DNA of 64,000 nt from Loxodes magnus (Eukaryota; Ciliophora; Karyorelictea; Loxodida; Loxodidae), in contig CAMPDV010002093.1 of assembly GCA_946699065.1 (NCBI GenBank), forward strand, positions 18,868 to 82,867, read 5' to 3'. Every line of letters starts with the position of its first letter. Position 1 is the first letter of the stretch. Below are positions 37,796-49,920 of the stretch, piece by piece. The notes under the pieces were generated by a model. It searched no databases. It was given only the letters and a program-made list of their open reading frames with translations, and was not told the DNA's origin. Both the position numbers and the translations under genes were made by a program.

Positions 37796-39600
37796 TTATT
37801 CTCACAATTATTTTTATAAATTATGTAAGTAATCTTATGCTTATTTAAATATTATATTACTAAATCTGAGCAAACAACCCATTCTTACAGTTTATATTAA
37901 TTATAAAAACCAAGTTATTTTTCAATGAATCTAGGCTTATAATTTAGAGATTATTATATTATAAACATTTAATTAATATAAAAGCCTCAAATAACAACAA
38001 AAACTATCATAAGTCTTTAATTTTATAATAAAGATATTCATTTATATATTAGCAACTAAAAGTAAGTTTAAATCTTAAATTTAAATAAAGATATATTTAG
38101 AAAAATACTTATAGCTACATAATTTATTATTTATAAACTAAGCTTAAGTAATTTAGGGCTAAAGCTGGCTTTATATATAATTAAATAATTAAATACTAAA
38201 TTTCTATTATTCACTATTAATTAAATCTTTAGATATCTCTTTTTTAGCTAAAAGGGAATAAATATTAATTGCAGTTTAGTAATTTTAGGATTATAGATTT
38301 AAATTAAAATTTAGATTACAAGTAAAAAATAAATGCATATATCCTAAAATAACTTTTAAATAGCATGCATAGAGTAAATTTAATTAATTATGAATAGATT
38401 TTAATTCATAAATAAAGTATTTTAAATAAATTCTATTAAATGTCTAGTTCATATATTTATAAACGAGTTTTATTATATGATCTAGTGACTTTCACTATAT
38501 TTAAAACATTGCTTAGATAAAAAATTACCTAAATATGTAAAATTATTAGTTTTAGTTTTAATTAAATGATAAAAGTATAGACTTATATAATATTTATATT
38601 CTTAACTTATTTATTGGATCTATTCATTATTATTTTTCTATTTATAAGTGTCTTAGTTTTTATAACTATCTAAAGTTTTACAATCCAACACCTATAGTTA
38701 GAAAAAATAACTAAAAATAATATCAAAAAAGCTAAAATGAATATGATAAATGATCTATCTGTATCCTTTTATTTTTCTATAAGCTATTAATAGTATTTTT
38801 AATCTTATTCCTTAGTAAAATCTGCTTAAATTATAAAAAATCTATAAATTCACTATATTTATTAGATCACAACTTCATTGCCTTTACCTTGTAATCTGTA
38901 TTTATAATAGAACTCAACGATAAGGAAAAAGTACTCTAATAAAATAAGTATTTAAATGATTATGTTACATAGTCAGAAACAAAAGTTGTATTAATAGCTA
39001 AAATATAAAGGAAATAATAAAACTTAAAATAGAATTAAGAAATGTATTTATCTAGCTTTAACACTTTAGTATTTTAAACCAAGTATTTAGAATTATTATT
39101 TCAGATTTATTAAATTAAATTAACTAAAAGTTATAACTAAACATACTGAGATTGTTAGTTTGTTATTATAAAATATAAACAGATATCATATTAAAGCTGA
39201 ACTATTATAAGCAGCTAGCCTATATTACTAAGCTAATTATTTTAAAAAGTATAGAAGATAAATAAACCTAATATTTAGATTATCTTTGAATAAAGCTTTA
39301 CCTTATTATACTTCTTAATTAGGGAAATTTATTATAAAATTATAATAATTAACTTTAGTAATTTATTCAAACCTCTTTATATGTCTCACATTTACTAAAG
39401 AACATTAATGTACTATATTATTACGTATAAGCAATAGCTTAGTACAGAACATAGTAGAAAGTCTATAAAGTTATAAAGAAACTAGCAAATACCTTTTCTT
39501 TATTTACTTTGCAATTAATTAGAGATATCTACTTTTTCTAAATTTAGGCTTATTTATTAAGTCAGAGAAATATAAAAACATTGGTATATATTATTAAGCA
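37796..39600. other. AT-rich gap between two coding remnants
   Basis: 1.8 kb of very AT-rich sequence with no coding signal, tRNA or clear repeat. It separates two kinase-like fragments on the same strand. Confidence 0.5.
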
Positions 39601-39619
39601 CAATATACTAAATTATCTA

Positions 39620-40139
39620 AAAAAGCAATGGATTAGCAGGATGAATATATTAATTAATTAATTATAATATAGCATAAGAAGAAAAATACGCTGTTATATT
39701 CGTCAAAAGTAGCATCATTATAAAAGATGCTGATGAAGAAACCTAATTTATGAAAGAATAAAAGAAACATAATTAAAAATTTACTTTAAATAAGAACAAT
39801 TTAATCAGGACTAAAAGAAAAGAAAAATTTTTAATATTAAATTATGCAATTTTAAAAATAACTTTTAGATGAAATTGATTCAGCTGTCAAGTCCAAATTA
39901 TAAATAAGGATGGTGAACTAATAAAATCCTAAACCATCCTTAAGTTCAAGAGAAGACGAATTTATGATTACTGGATGTAAGGCCAGCTTTTGGAATATTT
40001 AACTCCTTTTGACTTTAACTTGTTATCTTTTTAAATCTACTAGGATTAAGATTTTGATATCAGTAGAAGAATTTTTGATTATGCCTTTAATATTTTATCT
40101 CTTGGGGTAATTTATTTAAAAATTGAAATTTAGTAATGA
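39620..40139 (+). pseudogene. Protein-kinase-like ORF, internally shortened
   Basis: One open frame ending at TGA 40137-40139. The start resembles a kinase N-lobe: SNGLAGWIYQ in place of the Gly loop, EEKYAVIFV in place of the β3 strand (Lys replaced by Ile), DEETQFMKEQKKHN (αC-like) and RKEKFLILNYAILKI (β4-β5-like). It then runs into VQIINKDGELIKSQT and IFDYAFNILSLGVIYLKI, which resembles the DxWSLGVI segment of the C-lobe. The catalytic loop and a proper DFG are missing, so the domain is too short. A second frame across 39844-40000 (SSREDEFMITGCKASFWNI) also looks coding. A decayed kinase is the best reading, not a firm one. Confidence 0.35.
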
Positions 40140-40833
40140 AATTTACAAATTATATTAATTTCTAACTTAAAAAACTGAACAAATATAAAAATCACTAGAT
40201 AATTTTCATTATTGCAAGATTAAACTACTAATTGAAAGTTACCTCTTGTCTTTTTGCTTATTTAAAAGTAAAATTTTAAAATATTTTAAAATCCTTAATA
40301 AGCTTCACAAATGATATAATCTTTTTAATTAATATATGCAATTATTATATTAAATTATGCAGATTTTCGTAATATAGAGATTAATAATAACTTCTTGATT
40401 TATATGAATATAAAGAGCTTTAAATAAAATTCTATATGAATTCTATTAATTAGTGCTTTATCTAATTAATATCTTATGCTTTTTTTCTTCTTAATAAGTA
40501 TGTTTAAGATATACCAACTTCACTAGAATATAATAATTCAGTTATTAAAAGCCTTCTCTTGTCTATTCTATATTTTCATATAAATTTTATTTAATTTAAC
40601 TTTCTTTTCTTTTTGATCTATCTACACTTTAAGTAATAATACCTAATTAAATACTTTGAAGAGATTATTTTCACCATGAAGATCCTTAATTCTGATAATA
40701 GTGAAATCTTATATAATTATTATAGAAAATATTATTTTAGGATATGATCTCCTTATTGTTTTTCAATAGAGATAGAATAAATGAAAGAAATATTTAATTT
40801 GCTATTTTTAAAGTTCATTAGAAGCTAAATCTC

Positions 40834-41975
40834 TCATTCTTTTTTTAGATCTTCTTTGGTTTCTTTCTACTTTTATTTTCTCTTCACTTGCTCACTAATC
40901 ACTGAAGTTATGTATATACCACTTAAAATTGCTACTCCTCCTAGAATTGCAAGTAGGCCGGGGAATGGTTCCATGCCAGCTATTCATACAATAATTGGAG
41001 ATAGTATAGGTGTTATCAGTAACGAAGTTGTTACTACAAGCGAGTCAAACCAATCTAATGTTTTAACTACTGAAAAACTAGGTGGACCTGTAATTAATCC
41101 CATTGCAAAACTGTACCAAAGCCACTTGTCAGTAAAACATCCAAAAACAGCTACATCTTCACCAAACAATGTACAACCCTCAAAAATAAGTGAGTGAGAT
41201 GTGAAAAATATAAAATTTAGAAAGCTTCTCATTCATACCATCGATCAAAATGGATATTTTATTTCTCTTAGATACTAGTTATTAAGATAGAAAACTCCTG
41301 CAAAAAAGAACTGAAAAAGGCAACTAAATCTCCATAAAGTAACTTTTGTAAAAAAGGAATGTTTTGAGTATCATGTTCTGATCTTGTAGTTTCTTAAATA
41401 GCTATAAAGCATCCTAATATAGCTAATAGACTCCCAGCTACTTCATACATTATCACTTTTTTCCCTGTGCACAAGTATCACAGAATAATAAATATAGGTG
41501 TAATACATGCGATAAGGTTTGTATTAGCTACAGTTGTATAGCCAAGACTGAATGAAAACGAACCCAAACGTAAGCTATTAAAAACCGACGTCGAAACTAC
41601 AAATATTAAGCTTTTCTTGTTCATCAACTTTATTTTATCACTTGCATTTAGATTAGCAATTTCATAAATAAAGAAAGGAGTTAAGATCAATGTAATAAAA
41701 ATTTATCTTCAATTAGTTTTGTTAATGGAAGGAAGTCCTTGAAAATAATCGACAAAAAGAGAAAAAGTACTTCCAAAGAATATGGTATAAATCAGAACAA
41801 CTCAGGAATACCAGTAAACTTATTTAACATTCTATTTATTCGTTTGCATATCCTTTTTATCTAAATCTCTTTAGTCGTTCAATTTTTCAACTTTAGTGTT
41901 TTGAGTACTTTACTCCCCTTAATTTTTTCCTATTTATATCTCTTAATGCAGGTTGTACTCAATCTTACTATCCAT
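40834..41975 (-). CDS. EamA/SLC35-type drug-metabolite transporter
   Basis: A multi-pass membrane transporter of the DMT superfamily, about 375 aa. ATG (ends 41975) starts a 45-residue hydrophilic tail, and the first membrane helix follows. Typical DMT landmarks are LGYTTVANTNLIACITPIFI (helix 4 region), GDLVAFF at the start of the second half, and WIAGMEPFPGLLAILGG with VAILSGIYITSVI at the end, as in SLC35F-like proteins. TGA encodes Trp at several helix positions, and a Lys/Glu tail ends at TGA 40834-40836. The frame shifts near 41305 at GTTCTTTTTTGCAG. Either one T is missing from a T run (giving SSFFAGVFYL, best by homology) or this is a 14-nt intron. Substrate unknown, possibly a nucleotide sugar or metabolite. 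It is the best cellular gene here besides the phosphatase. Confidence 0.8.
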
Positions 41976-42478
41976 TTATTTAATAATTGATGTAAAATAC
42001 AACTTGAAATAATCTATTCTAAAGGAATTTATTATATATTGGATTTAATTAATATAAAGTTTCAACTAGTAAATTTTATGAAAGTCTTGCTTATCTATAA
42101 ATTTATTGTTCTTTTATCCTAATTTATCATTAAGCAAAATTTATACTATTGATTATTTATAATGATATATCTCTTAAACCTTTGAATACATTCTTATTTG
42201 TTTAATTTCTTGTTTATTTCTAATTTATTTTCCTTTGCTAAACTTATTAAATAAGATTTTCTATTTACATCATGCTCTATATATTTAACCTTTATTACTT
42301 TCTTATCTAAGAGAATAATTAGCTAAGCTTCATTTAATTTTATTCTTTTAATATAAACCAAAAGTTTAGAAACATTTTAAAGTGGTATAAAGCAAGAAGA
42401 TTAGTTATAAGAGAAATTTTCCTTTTAGAATAGTGAAATTATCAAATTATTAAATCCTTTTAATTTTTCCTTCATATA

Positions 42479-43547
42479 ATGCAAAAAAATAAGCATATAA
42501 CTAAAAATAACGAAGCCGAAAAAGACTTAGCTCTTATTGCTTAATTCTTGATTAGTTGAATACATCAAACTAATATACTTTAATTTTATAAATTAAAAGT
42601 ACATATCACTAAAGCTATTTCGATTCTATCTAAGTATGAAGCTATATCTTCGTATATCTTACAACCACTTTGTAGAATTTTTGTTTTACCTAAAGGTGAT
42701 ATTACGTCTAAGACTAATTAACAGGGCTTTAAGAATGATAAATGAAATAACTATTCTTATAGATTAATATCAAGAATGGATTTTGAATTTTCTTAATCAA
42801 GGTTTTAGGAGTCTTTTTTATTTTTTAAGCTGTTTTCCATTTTTCCACTTGGAAACAATGAAGTTCATATACTTTTAACTTTATATTAAAATAAATCAGC
42901 TAAGAGAATCCAGACTGAGATATAGCGTTTTTAATCTCAAAATGTAGTTAGCACAATTTGGTATATCATAGACATTTAAGCAAAAGCCTCCAATTATACT
43001 ATAACAAAGCTTAAACAGAACGCAATTTAAAATAATTTAGCAAATACATAAATAAAATATTAATCAGAAGTTCTTATAGGAATTATTCTAAAGAAATTAA
43101 CTTATGTCTACGGAGACAAATATATCATTTAAAAAAGAATAATTAAAGTACTTTCCCTTAGGTAATTTATATGAAATTTAATAAATACCTTATCTAAGAG
43201 ATTATTTCTATTTATAAGCTGAAAGTATACTATATAATTTTTAAATTTAACTTAGTTTACTTCTTATTCCAAACTAATTCAATACAGTTAAGATTTTGAT
43301 GAATAAAAGCACATATTCAGTTGCTTTTACTTTAGTGATAATTTTAAGGAATTTATGAGTTATAAAATGATTACAGGAAACAATTAATAAACCTTAATTT
43401 TAAAAGACTAAAGTTACATTAGCCAAAACTTCACTATAATTAAATTCCTAAAATTAACAGTTTATCAAAATATTTCAGAAGGAGTTTCTTAATGCGCTTA
43501 GAGATTTAAAAATTTAAAAAGCAAAATTAAATAAATTCCTTAGGTGA
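42479..43547 (+). CDS. Hypothetical protein, ~349 aa
   Basis: A single frame is open from ATG 42479 for over 320 codons, with mixed, non-repetitive composition (for example MDFEFSQSRFQESFLFFKLF and SEVLIGIILKKLTYVYGDKY). Near the end a 19-nt GT-AG stretch at 43460-43478 (GTTTATCAAAATATTTCAG), if removed, gives KEFLNALRDLKIQKAKLNKF and TGA at 43545-43547. A third frame continues with an acidic tail (QQDDYDYDFDI) to TGA 43618-43620, so the 3' end is uncertain. It has no signal peptide, membrane segment or motif that I recognise. Confidence 0.5.
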
Positions 43548-43734
43548 AGAAGAGTTTAATGAAAAAAATGTAATTGGAAATATATAGCAAGATGATTATG
43601 ATTATGATTTTGATATTTGATAAGCATAAATTTTTAGTTTTAGCTTCATTTTTGTGATTACTTCCAAGTAGCTATGCAATTATGTACAATATTACTAAAT
43701 ATTAAAACTTTTATAATTTATTACTATTATTATT

Positions 43735-44548
43735 AAAAGTACATTAAAGAATACTCCTCCTGAGCGATACCAGTTTTCTTTCTCTAATATTGGGTTTAAA
43801 TAATTTCCTCTTGTAAATTTAACTCTACAGGTTAAAGAACATTTTATTATAATACTACGATCTTTCTTGGCCTGAGCTATTATTTTCTTCGTTCTTTATC
43901 ATAATTCAGTACATTTCTTCACAGTAAGCTTTTTATCTTTTTTAAAACTTTGTATAAGCAATATAAGCGCTTGCCACTTCTTCAAGTGTAATATTTTTCT
44001 TTATCTTTAAATTTTATTATTTTTTTGGGAAGAGTTTGGAAAGACAAGAAAGATGGATCTTCCCCTATTTCCATTGCCACTGCAAGAAATACATTTGTCT
44101 GTTAAAATGTCGAGAGTTCGAGCTTCTATTTACTATTGCATTGACTAAGATTCATATCTTTATTATTCCGAAAACTAGTCAGTTTTTTTTAAGTAATGTC
44201 ATAATGACTGTACATTCCTTAGTAAGATCCCTGAATAAACATGATAAGCGACGTATTTTTTCACCTTAAGGTGTGAACTTCCACCTTTAGTTCATCTAAC
44301 ACAATTACAAGCGAGGTACTGTTTGAGTAATACTCAAACTTTGTCTTTTCATTTATAGATTTAGTTTCTTAAGTTTTCTTTAGTTGAGGAAGTCTCTTCC
44401 TCATATAAAACTGCCAATAATATTTAAAGAGCGTTTTCCATTCTCTTCTTAGGATAGGCAGTGGTTTTTTCAAATTTCTATTGTCTCTTACGCTACTTTT
44501 TTCTTCTTGTTTAGAAAGAGAAGAATTTTTTCTTCAATCTTGACATTT
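43735..44548 (-). pseudogene. Broken hypothetical ORF (possibly cyclin-like)
   Basis: ATG at 44548 opens a basic N-terminus. Good coding composition jumps between frames: LFRDLTKECTVIMTLLKK, then VFLAVAMEIGEDPSFLSF with KKIIKFKDKEK, then ITLEEVASAYIAYTKFQK with AYCEEMYWIMIKNEENNS, then PVELNLQEEIIQTQYQRK. The jumps fall at A runs (for example 8 A near 44195). The order of the hydrophobic helices recalls a PHO80-type cyclin box, but no diagnostic motif is certain. It is either decayed or hit by homopolymer errors. It is convergent with the ORF at 42479. Confidence 0.35.
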
Positions 44549-45104
44549 TTTAACTAGCTTAATTAAGAACCCAGTAAAAAGATTATAAAGTATAAAGATA
44601 CTCGCTTGCTTGCAATAAATGCTTTTCTTTTTCTTTCTTGAATTATAACTCTTAGTAGTATCTTATTTTAATTTTGGCTTATTTATTAAATTAAAGAAAT
44701 CAAATAAGCATATCATTATTACTAACTGAAAGGCTAAGGAAGTCTTAAGTCTTATATACTTAAGAAACTAACAAGGGCTTATATGAATTAAACATAAAAA
44801 TGTTAGTTAGTTTATACTTATTAAGAATTTAATTTGAAAGAGAAGAGAAAAAGCATAAAGCTATTATAAAATAAATAAGTATATTAATAGAATAAATAAG
44901 TTAAGACTTAAGTTAATAGCTAGAATAAGGAAACTTTAGTAATCAAATTTTTAGTTTGAAATCAGATTAAAGAGATTCAGAAAAATACTGTAGAGAATTC
45001 TGAATAGATTTTATTCTTTTGCATGGAAATTATCTTATAAAATTAATAAAATAGAATCTTTATAAGTACAATCTTGGACTTAGAATTAAAAACGATCTAT
45101 AGGA

Positions 45105-46510
45105 ATAAATTCTTAGTTTAGAAACTTTAGCTTTTTAAAAGGTCTATTAAAATGAGCTTAATGTTAAAAAATTAGAAGAGAAGCAATTCTTTTATTCACT
45201 GCATAAATAGAAATTTATTGACGGTATTAGTATCATCAAAATTCCTTTAATAATTGATAAAAGAATTCCAAGAATTTCAAATCTCAAAAAACTTTACGAA
45301 CTTGATAATATAGAAACTGGAGCATTATAAGAATTATTTAGTTAATATAGTTAATATAGTTATTTTAGAGAAATAAGGGAAGACGGAAATTAGCACTACA
45401 GAGCAGTTGGATTTGCATTTTAAGAGCTTTTCTGCAAACCGATAAATAGTATTAAAGATTTATAAATCTTGATAATAATGCTAAAGAGGAAAATAATTAC
45501 TTTAATTACAAGGAAAAATATGAAAATTTAAGAATTAGATAAGTTAATATTTTAGATTGGATTGTATAATTTCGTGCGTAAAATATGTCTTATGAAAGAA
45601 TAATCTCTTACTAATTAAAAAAATTAAAAGAAAATGAAGACATTTTAGACAATTCAGTTTATTGGAAATTAAGGGAATTGATGAAAATTTCTTGTGATAT
45701 AATGAAAAAAAATACTGAGAAAATTCTGAAAAAAAGAGCTAAAAATTAAGTTATAAGCAAACATGTTTAAAATATTTAAATTATCACATAATGTAGATGA
45801 ATATAATCTTTAGCTTTAGTTTTAGGTATTGAAATTAAAATAAAGCTAGTGTTCTCTTATAAATTTTCTAAACAATATATAGGAACAGGTAAATTAGCTT
45901 ATCTGTATTTTCTTAAATAAGAAAAAGAAAAAGTTTTGTATTCAGTATTAAAGCTTTCAAGATATTAAAGACTAGATTTCAGTTTGAAAGGAAATAGCAG
46001 AATCTAATAAAGTGAAGCAAAATCCTATTTAGAAATAAAAAGCACTATCACAATATCTCTTAGAAATATAAAATCTATTACTATGCTTGAATTACTGAAA
46101 TAAATAAGAGAAAAGTTAATTTATTACGCTCTAATAAAATCTTTATTTTTAGCAAGAGTTATTTTAAGAATTATGTTTAGAAATAGATTCAGATTGGTAA
46201 AATGAAAATAGAAAACTAATAACTAGACTTTGATTTAGAGTATCTTTAATAAAACTGTGGTTAAGTACTTACTAATGTAAGATATAGAAATTTTATATAT
46301 ACTAGAAATTTTATTGCAAGTATTTAAAAAAATTTCCAAAATTTCGTTTAAAGAAAGAATCTTAAAAATTGAGCAATATCTCATAAAATGCAAAAAATGT
46401 TTTTAAAATACTTAAAAGAAATAAGAGATTATTAAATTTGATTAGAAATGCAAAGTATGCTTAAACATAAAGAAACAGAGACTAATTGCGCTAGTTGGAA
46501 TAAAACTTGG
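45105..46510 (+). pseudogene. Otubain-like (OTU/C65) protein with lost catalytic residues
   Basis: REDGNQHYRAVGFAFQELF (45376-45430) matches the otubain catalytic motif DGNCFYRAFGF. The nucleophile Cys position is TAG (45391-45393), that is Gln. After a one-base frame change near 45450, WIVQFRAQNMSYERII and IQSLALVLGIEIKIKLVF follow the order of the otubain fold. KLAYLYFLKQEKEKVLYSVL stands where active enzymes have the His (PGHYDILY type). A C-terminal extension holds CKKC (46389-46400) and CKVC (46449-46460), a possible zinc site. An active otubain cuts ubiquitin chains. With both Cys and His gone this would be a pseudoenzyme or a pseudogene. The start is uncertain and no near TGA stop is seen. 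Confidence 0.5.
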
Positions 46511-46765
46511 GATTAATTTAATTTAGATTAAAGTTCAATAAGGATTAGCTTTAATAAAAATTAAAGACTAAACTTTCAAATATTAAGTTAAATTTAAATT
46601 AATATAGATAATTTCTTATCAATTTGCTTAGTTTTTAAAGATAATATTTTAAGCGTAGTTTACTTAATTTATTAGCTATACTCCAACTGAAATAGTGAAC
46701 TAATAAAGATTAATTTTTCTTCTTCGTATTTTCTTTTATATAAATAAATAAATAATAAACAAATT

Positions 46766-47062
46766 TGATTATAGAGCGCGTAGCACTCTCGTTGGTGCGC
46801 AGCTCTTTAAAAAAAATGTTTCATACTGACAAGAGTGTTTTTTACTGATAAAATTATCAGATACTGATAAACCTTGTTCAATACTGGTATAATTATTCAG
46901 TACTGATAAAAATGTTCAATACTGATATAATTTTAGAATATTCGTAATCTTTAATACTTGCTGGAGGTCCAAGGACATGGCAGGATTGTGTCTCATTGCA
47001 TCACCAAAGCAGAGGACGACATGTGTCAATTATGGGTACTTAAATTCCCCACCTCTGATGAA
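46766..47062 (+). repeat. SINE-like repeat B, copy 2 (3' truncated)
   Basis: Nearly identical to 32214-32510: hairpin cassette, AATACTGATAAAA-type units, and the first GCAGAGG/CCTCTG module. It stops abruptly after CTCTGATGAA, so the second module is absent. Confidence 0.85.
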
Positions 47063-47611
47063 TTATAATAATATCCATTAGATCTCCATTTAAATTATTA
47101 ATTAAAATATTAAAGAAGGTATAAATATTAATATCATTAATATAAAATATCCTTCGTATATAATCGTCAGTATTGCGAATATTTCTTCAAATTTTCTTTA
47201 AAAATTTAAACTAGCTTATACTGAAATAATTATTTCAATTTCGGAAACTCCCAGCATTTAATCTTTATTTTCTTATAAATAGTAGCTTTTAAATACTCAA
47301 TGCTATTTTTCCAGATTTATAATTAAACTTTATTCTCTTTTATAGTTTTTGCTTAGTTTCATTAAACCTATTAATAATGATTCTTCAGATAAATTTTTTT
47401 GTTTCTTAATCTGAAAATTTATATAAAAAGTATCTTATATTTCATGTTTAATGATTTTCCCTTGCAAATTATAATAAAATTAATTTTTCTTATTTCTTCT
47501 TTGTTCTTAGTTAAAGCATGCCTCAATTATAACTTCTTAATATATATGAATTTTATCTTTATATTACTAAGTTATTCACTCTATAGTAAACTCTTTTTCT
47601 TATAAATAAAA
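47063..47611. other. AT-rich spacer between repeats B and A
   Basis: No gene or repeat seen. A hydrophobic open stretch at 47399-47605 is the usual product of T-rich sequence and has no motif. Confidence 0.5.
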
Positions 47612-48033
47612 ATGATTATAGAGCACGTAGCACCTCATTGACACGCAGCTCTTTCAATATTAATATTTAATATTAAGGAAAATGTTCTCATGTTTCTTGT
47701 TAAAATTCTAGAGATCCGATGAGTGATAAGTCATGTCAGCTTTTCCAAATGGGGAATCTTCTTATTAAAATTTATTCTTAAATCTTGAGTCAAATGCTTC
47801 CGTCTTCTTGAATAAGGTCCAAATAAGAATTAGTTATTAAGTCGGTAATTAGAAAGCCCGTCAGTCAAACTTTCATGCTGCTAGAGAAGAACCCTCGGGG
47901 TAAGTTAGATATATCTCAACGGAGCTTATCCACCCTTTCCCATGGTGGCATCTAGTGCGAGATTACTCGCAATGCAGTATGCAATGCACCAGATTACCTA
48001 CTAATTTGTCTGACGCGGCTGACATCCATTTTA
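47612..48033 (+). repeat. SINE-like repeat A, copy 2 (inverted relative to copy 1)
   Basis: Reverse complement of 31595-32004 with scattered substitutions. The hairpin cassette (TATAGAGCACGTAGCACC...) is at the left end, and the body runs to ACGCGGCTGACATCCATTTT. Confidence 0.85.
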
Positions 48034-48354
48034 TATTATTATATAAATAAAATTTTAAGTTTAGAAAGATTATGCTTTATATCTCCTAAATCAAAATTGT
48101 TGAAGAGATTTAATTTTATAAAGAACTAATTAGAACTAATTTTAAACATTTTTGTTAGTTAATAAAAAATAAATATAAGAAATACCAAATATAGAAATCT
48201 AAAGTTTCTTAGTCTTAAATTACCTTTCAACACTAAAATTTAAAAGATTTGCATGCATTATCACTAAATAAAGGAAAATATAATTAACAATCCTAATAAA
48301 CCATTTTAATCATATAGAGTGATTATGAATTTACTGTTTATTATTAATCATTAA

Positions 48355-49399
48355 TCATTAAATCATTAAAATAAATGTTCGCCTTCTGGCTTAATTTAAG
48401 TTTTAAATGTATAATATCTCCTTTCCTGCATATTCGTTCCTTGCATTGTTCCTTTTCCTTGACTTCTCTCTTTTGAATAATCTGAGTTAAGAATTTTTTT
48501 TCAAATTTTCCCATTTCCCGATGGGAAGAAATCCGTCGCTCGCTACTTCAGTTGCTATTAGTTAACATTTCTCAGATATTATTCTTAATTATTTATATTG
48601 GGGACATTTCCTCCATAAATGTCAAGTGCTGTTGCAAATATAGCATCTTTTTTTGCTCTCGGAAATGTCTTTTCTTGTTTCTCTATTTCCATTGGAGTTC
48701 CTTATGAAGGCTTCTACAGGTTTTCCTCTATTAATTTGAGTCTAGAATCTAATTTTACTCAATTTTTCTCATCTTGCTCTTGCATTACTCATCTATCATT
48801 CTCTAAACTTGTCATTTGCTCATAAATTCCAACTATAGCTCTTCGGTCTACCATATGGACTTCGTCATCATCTTCATGGTTTATCAGATTCTGACTTGTT
48901 GTAAACATCTCTTCCTTCTGGGAATTTAATTCCTCTTCGAGTTTTTTTATGTTTCTAATAAGTTGATGAATCAGCTGTTTCATCTACTCAGAGTTCATTT
49001 GTTCTATTTCGGTATTTTCTAAATAAAAGATAATAGGATCTATATTGAATTATCGTACTTTACCTTCTTCGTTTATTTTTTATTTTTTCGTTATTATTTT
49101 TATTGATTCAGTTGAGGGGTCTCTTTTTTCAGTTTTCAATGGAGGCGTTGAGAGCTGTGCTAACTTTTCTATTCTAAATTTTTATCTCATTTCTTATTTG
49201 TCTTTTGATGGAAGGGATCCGCTTTATTTTAATTTGTAGGAGTTAGTATTTTTTATAAGTTCTTCTAATCTATTAGATAGTTCTAGTAATTTTTATTAAG
49301 AATAGCGTTAAGTTGAAGAATACGTGATGAGAATATGTGCTTCTAGTTTTCTCTCCTGTTCTGAGGAGGTGGTAAAAAACTCTTCTTGAAGCCAACCAT
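48355..49399 (-). pseudogene. Non-LTR retrotransposon ORF1 with CCHC knuckle, copy A
   Basis: ATG (ends 49399) starts MVGFKKSFLPPPQNRR in a folded 5' leader. A coiled-coil region (MKQLIHQLIRNIKKLEEELN, DDDEVHMVDRRAIVGIYEQM) leads to a CX2CX4HX4C knuckle, RCYICNSTWHLWRKCPQ (48602-48647), whose first Trp is TGA. A basic tail follows and a TGA lies at 48355-48357. At least two frame changes separate these parts. The 5' end resembles that of the LINE at 54905, and the domain order equals 35427-36300. No reverse transcriptase follows; the sequence runs into repeat A. Truncated element. Confidence 0.6.
49339..49399 (-). other. Folded 5' end of retrotransposon copy A
   Basis: On the minus strand three nested stems can form: GCTTC/GAAGC, AGTTTT/AAAACT and CTCCT/AGGAG. 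They overlap the first codons of the ORF. The matching segment at 54913-54975 is about three-quarters identical and keeps much of the fold. Confidence 0.45.
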
Positions 49400-49579
49400 T
49401 TTATATTATATATTTATTATTATTAATACTTAAATTTCCTTTAGTATATTGCCTTTAAGTTCCCTAGGGAAATAGTTTTAAATTAATTCTTCATACTTCA
49501 AACCAATTATCATAACTTTAACTCATTCATTTATAATTGAAATTTATTACTTATCATTGTAGCTAAGCCTGACTTAAGA

Positions 49580-49920
49580 GGTAAGTAGTTATTTTCTATT
49601 ATTATAGTAGTGGTTGTGGAAGAATTAATCCTTTGCTTTTAGTGATAATATATTTATAAAGCTTGCTAAGATTATTATTGCTACTATTATTTTAACTATT
49701 AAAAAATATTAGATTTATTATTATTATGCAATTCTTTGCTTTCCTCATTCTTGAGTTTAATGAGAAATAAAAACTCCAAGATAAAAGTTTGAGAAGATAA
49801 GTATTATTCTATATCTTATAATATGAAGATCTCTAAAGGAGCTAATATATTCATACTAGCATCAGTTATTTAAATAAAATGAAAGCTACAGAAAGGCATT
49901 AGAGAAATAAATAAAAATAC
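49580..49920 (+). pseudogene. IR-TM family relic, copy 9
   Basis: VVVEELILCF, then QYIYKACQD, then FFAFLILEFNEKQKLQD follow the family order but lie in broken frames. The ESxF motif, most of the third membrane segment and the C-terminal loop are eroded. It shows that the family also occurs outside the two large inverted-repeat elements. Confidence 0.55.

Noticed and set aside
44036-44269. 77-codon plus-strand ORF
   Set aside because: Antisense of the better minus-strand ORF at 43735-44548.
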